A program made the position numbers and the translations under genes. A stretch of DNA of 64,000 bases, taken from Flavobacterium cutihirudinis. Lineage in GTDB: Bacteria; Bacteroidota; Bacteroidia; Flavobacteriales; Flavobacteriaceae. The stretch is from positions 620,001 through 684,000 of the forward strand of contig NZ_QRDQ01000007.1 of assembly GCF_003385895.1 (NCBI RefSeq), in the 5' to 3' direction. A model generated the notes under the pieces. That model was not told where the DNA came from. It made no database searches and was given only the letters and a program-made list of their open reading frames with translations. This document shows positions 42,180 to 50,358 of the stretch, one piece after another (the first letter of the stretch is position 1; every line of letters begins with the position of its first letter).

Positions 42180-42719
42180 TTATTTGATCGGATTTAAGAT
42201 TAAAGCAAAAACAGCGTAATTAATCATATCCTGATAATTAGCATCGATTCCTTCAGAAACTAAAGTTGCGCCTTTGTTGTCTTCAATTTGCTTAACGCGA
42301 AGGAGTTTCTGCAAAATCAAATCGGTTAATGAACTCACTCGCATATCACGCCATGCTTCACCGTAATCGTGATTTTTAGCTTCCATTAAGTCTTTTGTAA
42401 GTTTAACTTTAGCATCATACAATTCAGTTGCTTTTTCAACATCAAGATCGGGTTGATCAACAACGCCCAGTTCCAACTGAATTAAAGCCATAATCGAATA
42501 ATTGATGATTCCGATAAATTCTCCTTTTTCATCTTCATCTACTTTACGGACATCATTTTCCTGTAAACTTCTGATTCGTTGCGCTTTTATGAAAATTTGA
42601 TCGGTCAATGATGGAAGTCTTAAAATTCTCCACGCACTGCCGTAATCTTTCATTTTATTGATAAACAAGGTTCGGCAAACCGTGATTACATTATCAAATT
42701 CAAGGGAAGTATTCTTCAT
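42180..42719 (-). CDS. DUF1599 domain protein
   Basis: A 179-residue soluble protein made of two similar halves. The first has KMKDYGSAWRILRLPSLTD and IGIINYSIMALIQLE; the second has KNHDYGEAWRDMRVSSLTD and QDMINYAVFALI. DUF1599 is also called nucleotide-modification-associated domain 1, from its occurrence in phage base-modification clusters, but the chromosomal copy conserved next to BT_3928/tpiA has no proven job. It lies upstream of the BT_3928-type gene on the same strand and is divergent from folP. Confidence 0.88.
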   Translation of the reverse strand: MKNTSLEFDNVITVCRTLFINKMKDYGSAWRILRLPSLTDQIFIKAQRIRSLQENDVRKVDEDEKGEFIGIINYSIMALIQLELGVVDQPDLDVEKATELYDAKVKLTKDLMEAKNHDYGEAWRDMRVSSLTDLILQKLLRVKQIEDNKGATLVSEGIDANYQDMINYAVFALILNPIK

Positions 42720-42773
42720 TTATTGCTGTATATTTGCTTAAATTTTTTCAAAAATAGGGATTAAATTAAAGAG

Positions 42774-42850
42774 TTTCAAGTTTCAGGTTTTCTTTGTTTC
42801 AAGTTTTTTCTTAACAAAGTGTTAATGCGGGATAACTTGAAACCTGAAAC
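42774..42850. repeat. Nested inverted repeats between DUF1599 and folP
   Basis: GTTTCAGGTTT (42780-42790) pairs with AAACCTGAAAC (42840-42850), and GTTTCAAGTT (42796-42805) with AACTTGAAAC (42834-42843). The same TTGAAAC words recur just before folP. It may form a hairpin in the folP leader or be a dispersed repeat. Confidence 0.55.
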
Positions 42851-42869
42851 AAATAAAACTTGAAACAAA

Positions 42870-43694
42870 ATGCTGATTAACTGCAAAGGCGAACTTATAG
42901 ATTTAGCGATTCCAAAAGTAATGGGAATTCTAAATGTTACGCCAAATTCTTTCTTTGACGGAGGAAAATATAAAAACGAAGACGAGATTATTTCTCAAGT
43001 TGATAAAATGCTTTCTGAAGGCGCAACATTTATCGACATTGGTGCATATTCGAGTAAACCGAGTGCCGAATTTGTTTCGGAACAAGAAGAAATCAACCGA
43101 ATAGTTCCAGCGATTGAATTGATTTTAAAGCATTTTCCAAACGCACTATTATCAATCGACACTTTTAGAGCCGAAGTTGCAAAAGCAAGCATTGAAAGTG
43201 GCGCAGCTATTATAAATGATATTGCAGCCGGAGAACTTGACGACAAAATGTTTGAGATTATTGCAAAATATAACGTTCCGTACATTATGATGCACATGCG
43301 CGGAAATCCTCAAACAATGCAGAGTTTGACGCAGTACGATGATATTGTAAAAGAAATGCTTTTCTATTTCTCAGAAAAAGTGAAAAAGGCAAGAAGTTTA
43401 GGAATAAATGATTTGATTTTAGATCCAGGTTTTGGATTCGCCAAAACAACTGATCAGAATTATGAAGTCATGCAAAAAATGGAACTTTTTAATTTGTTAG
43501 AATTACCCGTTTTAGCTGGAATTTCCAGAAAATCGATGATTTATAAAACGCTTGATATTACGCCACAAGAAGCTTTAAACGGTACAACTTTTTTAAATAC
43601 GATTGCTTTAATGAAAGGTGCGAAAATACTTCGTGTACATGATGTGAAAGAAGCTGTGGAATGTGTGGCTTTATATAATAAATTGAGTTTATAA
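42870..43694 (+). CDS. folP: Dihydropteroate synthase
   Basis: A 274-residue TIM-barrel enzyme of folate synthesis that joins 7,8-dihydropterin pyrophosphate and p-aminobenzoate; it is the target of sulfonamides. Motifs: VMGILNVTPNSFFDGGKY, IDIGAYSSKPSA, MMHMRGNPQTMQ, ILDPGFGFAKT and AGISRKSMIYK. Length is standard. It is transcribed alone, divergent from DUF1599, and is followed by a 28-bp dispersed inverted repeat. Confidence 0.97.
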   Translation: MLINCKGELIDLAIPKVMGILNVTPNSFFDGGKYKNEDEIISQVDKMLSEGATFIDIGAYSSKPSAEFVSEQEEINRIVPAIELILKHFPNALLSIDTFRAEVAKASIESGAAIINDIAAGELDDKMFEIIAKYNVPYIMMHMRGNPQTMQSLTQYDDIVKEMLFYFSEKVKKARSLGINDLILDPGFGFAKTTDQNYEVMQKMELFNLLELPVLAGISRKSMIYKTLDITPQEALNGTTFLNTIALMKGAKILRVHDVKEAVECVALYNKLSL

Positions 43695-43715
43695 TAGAAT
43701 TATTCGCTTGGTTTT

Positions 43716-43815
43716 GTCATTTCGACGAAGGAGAAATCTTCGTTGCTAGATCGGCAAAGATTGGATTCTCGTTGTCGAGCTACTTGCGAAGATTTCTCCT
43801 TCGTCGAAATGACAT
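43716..43815. repeat. Dispersed inverted repeat with perfect 28-bp arms
   Basis: The arm at 43716-43743 (TGTCATTTCGACGAAGG...) is perfectly complementary to 43788-43815, with a 44-base loop. This GTCATTTCGACGAAGGAG type of element is, as I recall, scattered in many Bacteroidota genomes. It sits between folP and the lipoprotein gene and may also act as a terminator for folP. Confidence 0.85.
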
Positions 43816-43841
43816 ACTTTGTGTAAAATGAATTAAAAAAT

Positions 43842-44474
43842 ATGAAATACTTTACTCTAATCATTGTTTTCCTTCTTTTCTCCTGCGGAAAAAAAGAAGA
43901 CGTTTTACTTCCAAAATCAAATATTACAATTGTAAAAGACGTACAAGATCTTTCACCAATCTACATCTTTTTTAAAGTTGATGGAAAAGATACGATAGCC
44001 GATCTAAATAGAAAAAGTGCTATTATTTCAACCAATTGGATTTTTAATATAGATAAACGTCTGCCTTTGAAATTGGTAGTTCCGCAGGTTATCAAAATGC
44101 AAGAAAAGAAAAGAGCTGACAGCGCACATAAAAACGAAAATGCCCAAGATTATTATTCCTACGCAGATTCAATCGGAAAGAATTTAGCCTTTTTACCTTT
44201 CACGAAAGTATATTATAAAATGGAAAAGCCTGCTAAAGTGAATTTTGTAGTTTATTTTAGAAAAGGGAAAAAGCAGGTTTTTATGGGAAATAAGGAAATA
44301 AAAATAGCAGAAATATTAAAGTATTTCTACAGTATAAAATTTGAAAAAGTACCAGATTTAGTTTTCGTATTTGATAAAAACATGAGTTATGAAGAATATA
44401 TTCAATACAAAATTGAACTTCAAAAACATGTTACTCATAATCTTGATAGACTTCCAGTAGAATTCATTTTTTAG
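43842..44474 (+). CDS. Hypothetical lipoprotein
   Basis: A 210-residue lipoprotein (leader MKYFTLIIVFLLFSC, Cys15, then GKKED). The mature part has a repeated strand pattern (VQDLSPIYIFFKVDGKD, KVNFVVYFRKGKKQVFM) and a charged helix (EEYIQYKIELQKHVTHNL). I do not recognise a family. It follows the dispersed inverted repeat and is convergent with rlmH, 40 bases away. Function unknown. Confidence 0.75.
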   Translation: MKYFTLIIVFLLFSCGKKEDVLLPKSNITIVKDVQDLSPIYIFFKVDGKDTIADLNRKSAIISTNWIFNIDKRLPLKLVVPQVIKMQEKKRADSAHKNENAQDYYSYADSIGKNLAFLPFTKVYYKMEKPAKVNFVVYFRKGKKQVFMGNKEIKIAEILKYFYSIKFEKVPDLVFVFDKNMSYEEYIQYKIELQKHVTHNLDRLPVEFIF

Positions 44475-44514
44475 AAACTGCGATTAAACAATTAAACAAA
44501 TCAAGGATTAACCA

Positions 44515-44988
44515 TTATTGATGATGATAAGGTTCATTTCGTAAAATTGTAAATCCGCGGTACAATTGTTCGATGAAAAATAAACGAACCATTTGATGTG
44601 AAAACGTCATCAGCGAAAGTGAAACTTTGCCTTGAGCTTTTTTGTAAACCGTTTCAGAAAATCCGTAAGGTCCGCCAATTACGAAAACTAATGTTTTTAC
44701 TCCAGAATTCATTTTCTTTTGCAATTCTTCAGAAAAACCTACACTGGAGAAGTTTTTTCCGTTTTCATCCAATAAAATTAATTGATCCGTTGCAGAAAGT
44801 TTTGCCAGAATCAATTCGCCTTCTTTTTCTTTTTGCTGACTTTCAGATAAGTTTTTTACGTTTTTGATATCGGGAATAATTTCCAAATCAAATTTGATAT
44901 AAAACGACAAACGTTTGGTGTAATCGTCAATCAAAGTCTGAAGCGATTTATTATCTGTTTTGCCAATGGCGATGAGTTTGATGTTCAT
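44515..44988 (-). CDS. rlmH: 23S rRNA (pseudouridine1915-N3)-methyltransferase RlmH
   Basis: A 157-residue SPOUT methyltransferase that modifies pseudouridine 1915 in helix 69 of 23S rRNA. The trefoil-knot motifs are present: FVIGGPYGFSETVYKKAQGK, LSLMTFSHQMVRLFFIEQLY and the C-terminal RNEPYHHQ (usual YHH/YHR). N-terminal KLIAIGKTDNKSLQTLI is also standard. Length is typical. It is a single gene. Confidence 0.97.
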   Translation of the reverse strand: MNIKLIAIGKTDNKSLQTLIDDYTKRLSFYIKFDLEIIPDIKNVKNLSESQQKEKEGELILAKLSATDQLILLDENGKNFSSVGFSEELQKKMNSGVKTLVFVIGGPYGFSETVYKKAQGKVSLSLMTFSHQMVRLFFIEQLYRGFTILRNEPYHHQ

Positions 44989-45191
44989 TTGTTAAGTTTT
45001 TTTGCCACGAATTCCTCGAATTATCACAAATTTATTTTAAACATATAGAGACATAGTTTCTCTTTGTTTGTAGAAGGCGTTTCACTAATTGCATGCATAT
45101 AGCTATGTGTTAAAGCTTGCTTTTTCTTTAATCTTAAACAGAAACAATTAAATCTATGTTTCTATGTGTTTAATTGTTTGTGCAAAGCAAT

Positions 45192-45497
45192 TTATTGTTT
45201 TTTATTCTCAAAAACGGTTTCAAAATGTTCTACAACAGGAAACGGTTCATAATAATGATGTAAAATCTTTTTCCATTCCAAATACGCTTCAGAAGTTCTA
45301 AAACCAATGGTATGATCTTCAAGTGTGTTCCAATCTACCAATAAAAGATATTTATTTTCGACTTCAATGCATTTCTCTAAGCGATGACCTAAATAACCTT
45401 CAATTGATGAAATGTATTGACTTGCTTTTGCAAAATCAGCTTCAAATTTTGATGCTAATTCTGGTTTTATGAAAAGATAAACGGCTTCTAAAATCAT
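45192..45497 (-). CDS. Antibiotic-biosynthesis-monooxygenase (ABM) domain protein
   Basis: A 101-residue protein of the dimeric ferredoxin-like ABM fold: MILEAVYLFIKPELASKFE, then YISSIEGYLGHRLEKC, YLLLVDWNTLEDHTIGFR and ILHHYYEPFPVVEHF. Members include quinol monooxygenases and heme-degrading IsdG, but most are of unknown role, and no catalytic residue set can be picked out here. It sits alone between rlmH and a dispersed inverted repeat. Confidence 0.82.
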   Translation of the reverse strand: MILEAVYLFIKPELASKFEADFAKASQYISSIEGYLGHRLEKCIEVENKYLLLVDWNTLEDHTIGFRTSEAYLEWKKILHHYYEPFPVVEHFETVFENKKQ

Positions 45498-45525
45498 TTT
45501 AAAGGCAATTTTATTTGCTTGATCT

Positions 45526-45565
45526 GCTAAATCTGCGGGAAAAAATATACTCTCGCAGATTTAGC
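45526..45565. repeat. Inverted repeat GCTAAATCTGCG
   Basis: GCTAAATCTGCG (45526-45537) pairs with CGCAGATTTAGC (45554-45565). TCTGCTAAATCTGCGGG is a word I recall as recurring in Flavobacterium spacers. It follows the adenosine deaminase gene on the minus strand and may end its transcript. Confidence 0.7.
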
Positions 45566-45588
45566 GGATTTGACAGATTTTTATTTTA

Positions 45589-47004
45589 TTAATTTTTGGA
45601 GAACTTAGATTCAAAAGCTTTAAATCTATTATCAAGATCTTTAATCAATTGCTTTTTAACCGATTCATCCTGGATAAAACTATAATTAATACTGTTGTAA
45701 ACGTATTGTTTTATTGTTGCATACGAAACGTCCTGATATCTTTTGGCTAATAAAACATATTGTTCCGTCATATTACTTCTTAAAATCCCGGCATCATCTG
45801 TACTGATAACAATTGGCACATTAAATTCTTTGTAAAGTGTAAACGGATGTCTGTTTTCTTTCACTTTTAAAATGAATTCGTTGCTCGTTAAATTAATCTC
45901 AATCGGAATATTTTTTTTTGACATATATTTTAGTAAATCATACGAGTTGGCTTCGTAGGCAATATCAACTCCGTGACCAATTCGGTTTGCTCCGGCAATA
46001 TAAATGGCATCGTTAATATGCCACGTTAAATCTTCCGGCTGAACCAATCCTAAAGTCAATTCTCCTGCGTGAAGCGTATATTTTACATTCGGAAATTTAT
46101 CGTGACAGTATTTAAACATTATCATGTGAAGCCAATAATCTTTCATGGAAGTTTGTCCGTGTTCAGGAGAAACGATGTTTACGCCGGCAGTTAATTTGCT
46201 TTCGCTTGACGAAATAAAAGCGATAACCAGATTTTTAAACAAATCTACAGGTTCCATAAAGCGAAGCACAAAGTTTTGATAACGCATTGTAAATTTTTCG
46301 TCATCTATTTTTAAGTCTTTATGAAGTTTAGCTAAGAAATTGGTATTGAAATCCTCAGCATATTTTTTAGCCTCTTTTTTCTGAAGCGATTTATACAATT
46401 CATCTAAAAGTTTTAGAACTGCTTTCTCATCTTTTTGAGTAGAAGCCTGACGTAATTTTGTATTGAAATCAGTTAAATCTGAAACATTCATATCACACGG
46501 AATGGTAGATAATTGTGTTTCGATATAACTTACATTTTCGGCAATGGCGCGCTTTTTTAATTCGAGCATTCCTTCCGCAAAATGCCCAGGAATTGTCGGC
46601 TCAAATTTCATAAATGAATCAAAAAACTGATCGTCAGACGGCACAGATCCATTATAATCTTTGATCGACCAAGTCTGCATAATTTGCTGTTCGTAATAAT
46701 CTAATTTCCCTTTTTCTTTAATAGAGGAGAAGTTTTCCCAATTTCCTTTTGCAGGTTTTGTTTTCGAAACTTCCAAAGTTTCTAAATTCAGATAAAAGTC
46801 TTCGGATATTGCTCTTTCTAAAAGTGGTTCTGCGTAAATTGATCCTGAAAAATGGTGGTGTAAATCGCCTCCTTTTGGCATTTGTTGAAAAAAAGCTGTT
46901 AAGAGAGCTTCATTATTTCTGATTTTTTCTAAATAACTCTCAGCCGATTGAGAAAAGCCGATTTGTGTTATAAAAATACAGAAAAGCGTAATTATCCTTG
47001 TCAT
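45589..47004 (-). CDS. Secreted adenosine deaminase family protein (ADGF-like)
   Basis: A 471-residue amidohydrolase with a signal peptide (MTRIITLFCIFITQIGFSQS). The zinc site and catalytic residues of adenosine deaminase are present: GGDLHHHFSGS, TLHAGELTLG (His and Glu), IGHGVDIAYE and VISTDDAGIL. It is longer than cytosolic Add (about 340), with inserts at about 60-240 like eukaryotic secreted ADGF/ADA2. It should deaminate (deoxy)adenosine to inosine in the periplasm or outside, for purine scavenging. A -7 element (TATATTTG, minus strand, 47026-47033) is about 20 bases upstream of the ATG. Confidence 0.88.
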   Translation of the reverse strand: MTRIITLFCIFITQIGFSQSAESYLEKIRNNEALLTAFFQQMPKGGDLHHHFSGSIYAEPLLERAISEDFYLNLETLEVSKTKPAKGNWENFSSIKEKGKLDYYEQQIMQTWSIKDYNGSVPSDDQFFDSFMKFEPTIPGHFAEGMLELKKRAIAENVSYIETQLSTIPCDMNVSDLTDFNTKLRQASTQKDEKAVLKLLDELYKSLQKKEAKKYAEDFNTNFLAKLHKDLKIDDEKFTMRYQNFVLRFMEPVDLFKNLVIAFISSSESKLTAGVNIVSPEHGQTSMKDYWLHMIMFKYCHDKFPNVKYTLHAGELTLGLVQPEDLTWHINDAIYIAGANRIGHGVDIAYEANSYDLLKYMSKKNIPIEINLTSNEFILKVKENRHPFTLYKEFNVPIVISTDDAGILRSNMTEQYVLLAKRYQDVSYATIKQYVYNSINYSFIQDESVKKQLIKDLDNRFKAFESKFSKN

Positions 47005-47025
47005 ACTCTAAGTTTAAATTACGCG

Positions 47026-47033
47026 CAAATATA
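47026..47033 (-). promoter_or_regulatory. -7 promoter element of the adenosine deaminase gene
   Basis: The minus strand reads TATATTTG, an exact TAnnTTTG, about 20 bases ahead of the ATG at 47004. A TTTG lies 24 bases further upstream, slightly beyond the usual spacing. Confidence 0.55.
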
Positions 47034-47131
47034 CGAGTTTTCGGAGAAATTTGAAAACAAAGTTTTCAAAGTGACAAAGGTACAGAGGTGCAAAGTGACA
47101 AAGTTTTAAAGAAATGTGTATTATAAAAAAT

Positions 47132-47156
47132 AAAAAAGACGCACAAAAGTGCGTCT
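47132..47156 (-). terminator. Terminator of the pirin-OsmC-GNAT operon
   Basis: AGACGCAC (47137-47144) pairs with GTGCGTCT (47149-47156) around AAAA; the minus strand ends in TTTTTT. The GACGCAC arms resemble the dispersed palindrome near 6986 and 7073. Confidence 0.8.
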
Positions 47157-47215
47157 CAGTATTAAAAAATATTAGGTATAAAGAGAAACCTCTGACCCTT
47201 TGTTACTTTGTTCCT

Positions 47216-47500
47216 TCAAGAAAAAAGCACATCACGAATTTCTTCAACTTTATCAAAAACGCTTTTAGCAAAAGGACAAAGTGGAATAATTTTCAAATTA
47301 TTAGCTCTTGCATATTCTACTGAAGCCATAACTAACTTTTTACCAACACCTTTTCCGTTAAAATCAGGACTTACTTCAGTGTGATCAATTATAAATTTTG
47401 AATCTCCTGCCCAAGTGTAGGTCATTTTTCCAGCTTGTTTTCCGTCTTCTACAGCTTCAAAATAGCCTCTTCTTGTATCGTTTATTTGTTGAATTTCCAT
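47216..47500 (-). CDS. Small GNAT N-acetyltransferase (YidJ/GtlA-like)
   Basis: A 94-residue compact GNAT of the single-domain type: FIIDHTEVSPDFNGKGVGKKLV carries the acetyl-CoA loop (Q/R-x-x-G-x-G/A, here NGKGVG), followed by ARANNLKIIPLCPFAKSVF. The Cys in CPFA is usual for this branch. Targets of these mini-GNATs are unknown. Its ATG is 6 bases after the OsmC stop, so it ends the operon pirin, OsmC, GNAT. Confidence 0.88.
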   Translation of the reverse strand: MEIQQINDTRRGYFEAVEDGKQAGKMTYTWAGDSKFIIDHTEVSPDFNGKGVGKKLVMASVEYARANNLKIIPLCPFAKSVFDKVEEIRDVLFS

Positions 47501-47505
47501 TGTAA

Positions 47506-47901
47506 TTATATTAATGTGGTTTTAATTTCGATTGAGTGTGTCAGTGTTTTGTGAATTGGACAGCTGTTTGCAATCGTTTCCAATCTTTGTCTTTGCGTTT
47601 CGTCTACTTCGCCAATTACTTCAATTCTTCTGGTAAATGAGGTACAATTTCGTTCTGAATCTCTTTCAAAATCAATTTTGATATTGATTTCTTCGACATT
47701 CCATTGCTTGCGATTGATGTACATTCGTAAAGTAATTAATGTGCAAGAAGCCAATGATGAAGCCAAAAGTTCAGTAGGGTTTAATCCTAAATTTTTTCCA
47801 CCCAATTCCTGTGGTTCGTCTGAAATTAAAATATTTCCGCTTGCAGAAGTAATTTCCGTTCGATACAAACGCGTATCTATTTTTGCTGAAAGTGTATTCA
47901 T
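47506..47901 (-). CDS. OsmC family peroxiredoxin-like protein
   Basis: A 131-residue dimeric protein of the OsmC/Ohr family that reduces organic or fatty-acid hydroperoxides. Both redox cysteines are present: LLASSLASCTLITLRMY and ANSCPIHKTLTHS. The preceding EPQELGGKNLGLNPTELL matches the family. It starts 3 bases after the pirin stop. With pirin it makes a stress-response pair often seen in this phylum. Confidence 0.93.
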   Translation of the reverse strand: MNTLSAKIDTRLYRTEITSASGNILISDEPQELGGKNLGLNPTELLASSLASCTLITLRMYINRKQWNVEEINIKIDFERDSERNCTSFTRRIEVIGEVDETQRQRLETIANSCPIHKTLTHSIEIKTTLI

Positions 47902-47903
47902 AA

Positions 47904-48785
47904 TTATTTGATTCTTGGTTCAGGTAATGGAACAAATTCGGTTTCGCCCGGAACTTTTGGGAAAGTTTGTTCGGTCCAATCTTTTTTTGCTTTTTCGAGT
48001 AATTCTTTATCCGAAGAAACGAAGTTCCAAAAGATAAAATGTTCTTCAGGAAACGGCTGTCCGCCAAAGATATAAACCGTAGAGTTCTCAGAAATTTCAA
48101 ACTCACAAAGAGAAGCTTCAGTGGTAATTAAAATTTGTTTCGGATCATAAACGTGTTCACCATTTTTGATGCTTCCTTCTAAAATATATAAACCGCTTTC
48201 GCCGAATAAATGATGTCCAATATTGATTTTCTTAGCTTCTTTGCTTTTAATTTCAATAAAATAAAGCGGACTGTAAACAGGAACTGGCGATTTTTTTCCG
48301 AAAGCTTCACCAGCAATCAATTTGTATGAAACACCATCTTCTTCCCAAGCCGGAATATCTTCTGCTTCAACGTGTGTAAAATTCGGTTCCATTTGTTCCA
48401 ATTCTTTTGGAAGCGCAACCCAAATCTGTAATCCGTGAAGCATTTTGTCTGAATGTCTTAAGTATTCTGGAGTTCTTTCAGAATGTACTATTCCTTTTCC
48501 GGCCGTCATCCAGTTTACTGCGCCGGGTTTTATTTCTAATTCGGTTCCTAAACTATCGCGGTGCATAATGCTTCCTTCAAACAAAAAAGTCAATGTAGAA
48601 AGTCCGATATGCGGATGCGGAGGAACATCCATATTTTCATGATCACTTAAATGCGCAGGTCCCATATGATCGATAAATACAAATGGTCCAACGGCACGCT
48701 TTTCGCGGAAAGGCAATAAACGCCCGACCATAAAATTGCCAATATTGGCTGAGCGTTCTTCGATAATTAAACTGATATTTGACAT
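47904..48785 (-). CDS. Pirin family protein (cupin)
   Basis: A 293-residue double-cupin protein. The N-terminal cupin has the metal ligands VPPHPHIGLSTLTFLFEG (two His) and KGIVHSERTPE (His and Glu), the quercetinase-like iron site of pirins. The C-terminal pirin domain (about 170-285) contains FIEIKSKEAKKINIG. Start chosen at 48785 (MSNISLIIEER). The in-frame ATG at 48818 lies inside a -7 promoter element, so it cannot be the start of the same transcript. Pirins have been reported as quercetinases or redox sensors; role here unknown. It heads the operon with OsmC and a GNAT. Confidence 0.93.
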   Translation of the reverse strand: MSNISLIIEERSANIGNFMVGRLLPFREKRAVGPFVFIDHMGPAHLSDHENMDVPPHPHIGLSTLTFLFEGSIMHRDSLGTELEIKPGAVNWMTAGKGIVHSERTPEYLRHSDKMLHGLQIWVALPKELEQMEPNFTHVEAEDIPAWEEDGVSYKLIAGEAFGKKSPVPVYSPLYFIEIKSKEAKKINIGHHLFGESGLYILEGSIKNGEHVYDPKQILITTEASLCEFEISENSTVYIFGGQPFPEEHFIFWNFVSSDKELLEKAKKDWTEQTFPKVPGETEFVPLPEPRIK

Positions 48786-48815
48786 GTGGTATTTTGATTT
48801 GATTTGATTTGAAAA

Positions 48816-48823
48816 CAAAATTA
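48816..48823 (-). promoter_or_regulatory. -7 promoter element of the pirin operon
   Basis: The minus strand reads TAATTTTG, matching TAnnTTTG, about 30 bases before the pirin ATG at 48785. No clear TTG is seen at the expected distance. Confidence 0.5.
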
Positions 48824-48957
48824 CAGTTGTGATAGAAATCTGTAACTTAATTTAGATTAAGAAAAGTTGTTTTTTTGTATTAACTATAAAAGTAAGGAAA
48901 ATGTAGAATAATTCAAATTCTTCTTTTTTGTTAATGTGAAGCAAGGTTTGTTTTTTT

Positions 48958-49028
48958 GTTAGACTGAGCGGAGTCGAAGTCCCGCATGCTGAATCACTTT
49001 GCGGCACTTCGACTCCGCTCAGTCTGAC
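48958..49028. repeat. Dispersed inverted repeat with AGACTGAGCGGAGTCGAAGT arms
   Basis: The arm at 48958-48980 pairs with 49006-49028 over 23 bases with one mismatch; the loop is 25 bases. I recall this GAGCGGAGTCGAAGT element as one of the commonest intergenic repeats in flavobacteria. It lies just after the AlkC-like gene, whose transcript it could terminate. Confidence 0.85.
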
Positions 49029-49054
49029 AATATTGATGAAGATTTTGTCTCTGT

Positions 49055-50155
49055 TTAATCAATCAATTCAAATTCCAAAACTTCACTTTCTGTTCCATTA
49101 ATAATAATCGACAATTGATGCATTCCAGTATGAAAAACTCTCGTCGTAATTAACTTAAAAGACTGATTTCTTTCAACTTTAGTCAATTGATTCGGATGGT
49201 AAATTTTCTCACTGATTTTAAAGACTTTTTTAGCCAAATGTCCTTTTGCTTTTTTATAATGAACCGCATATTCTAAACGAATCGTTTTAGCTTCTTCATT
49301 TTTATTATTTAAATGAAATTGAAACTGAAGATAATCTCCAATTTTCACAATCGGCGTTTTGATTTCAAAAGAAGAAAGTTCAATATTGGTGCTTTCTAAA
49401 CCATAATGGTTTAAAATTTCAGGATGACCTTGTTTTAATAAAGTTCTGCATCCGTGTTTTATAATTCCGTCTGTTTCTTTGCTATGACCTTTCCATCTAT
49501 TCGCAATTTCTAATACAATTTCTGGATTATCTTTTACAATATCATTTAGGTTATTAGCAACGCTTCTGCGAACATATTCTGAAGGATCGTTTTTTAGGTT
49601 TTCCAAAATAGGAAGAATAGAAGAAGGGTCTTTTTTAAGAAACGGAATCGCCATTGCCCACGGTAATCTCGGGCGTGAACCTTCGCTGGCTAAACGACGA
49701 ACATGATGATTTTCGTGCAAAGACCATTTAATCATTTCGTCAATCATTTTTTCTTTATACTTTAAAATAAAAGGACGAACGGCAAACTCACAACTTATAA
49801 ATTGGGTTATTGATACAAAGGCTTTCGCCGAAGTTTTAAAATCATCTAAACCATATATTTCGATATAATCAGCAAAGAAAATGAAAGCCAAATTACTATC
49901 TGCAAAGTTGTTTTTCTTTAGATTTTTAATGATTTTATCGATTAAAGAAACGGCTTCAGGAAAATTTTGAGGTATAAATTGATGAAAGACAACAGTTGTA
50001 TGTTTCATTCTTTCTTTCCATTCTTTTTGCGCAAAATTGCCTTCGTAAATGGCTTCAATAAATTTTTGTTTGTTGAATGTTGGATGCACTTCGGCGACAG
50101 CCTGACCAAATTTTTCGTAAAAAGAAACCGAATAAATATCTTTAATTAATCCCAT
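49055..50155 (-). CDS. AlkC-like DNA alkylation repair protein (HEAT repeats plus Ig-like domain)
   Basis: A 366-residue DNA glycosylase-like protein. Residues about 1-240 are HEAT-like helical repeats, with HHVRRLASEGSRPRLPWAMA and DPSEYVRRSVANNLND, the conserved block of the AlkD/AlkC superfamily. Residues about 255-366 form a beta-sandwich (VKIGDYLQFQFHLNN, TTRVFHTGMHQLSIIING) matching the Ig-like C-terminal domain of AlkC. AlkC removes 3-methyladenine and related bases without flipping them out. It is monocistronic and divergent from nadC. Confidence 0.88.
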   Translation of the reverse strand: MGLIKDIYSVSFYEKFGQAVAEVHPTFNKQKFIEAIYEGNFAQKEWKERMKHTTVVFHQFIPQNFPEAVSLIDKIIKNLKKNNFADSNLAFIFFADYIEIYGLDDFKTSAKAFVSITQFISCEFAVRPFILKYKEKMIDEMIKWSLHENHHVRRLASEGSRPRLPWAMAIPFLKKDPSSILPILENLKNDPSEYVRRSVANNLNDIVKDNPEIVLEIANRWKGHSKETDGIIKHGCRTLLKQGHPEILNHYGLESTNIELSSFEIKTPIVKIGDYLQFQFHLNNKNEEAKTIRLEYAVHYKKAKGHLAKKVFKISEKIYHPNQLTKVERNQSFKLITTRVFHTGMHQLSIIINGTESEVLEFELID

Positions 50156-50358
50156 GATTTTGTTTGAATGAACCTCAAAGATATTTAATTGAACGCTTAT
50201 TAAGGGAGTAAGTTTTGTTAAGAATTGTAACTTTTTTTTCTGAATATCTTAAAGGTTAAAAAAGAGATATTTAATGTTTTATGTAATTTTTCATGTTGTT
50301 GGAACTTTCAAATCGATAAAATATATCCTAATTTAGCATTATTATTAAAAATAGAAAA

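Noticed and set aside
47114-47323. Plus-strand frame overlapping the GNAT gene
   Set aside because: It crosses a terminator hairpin and runs antisense to a well-supported gene.
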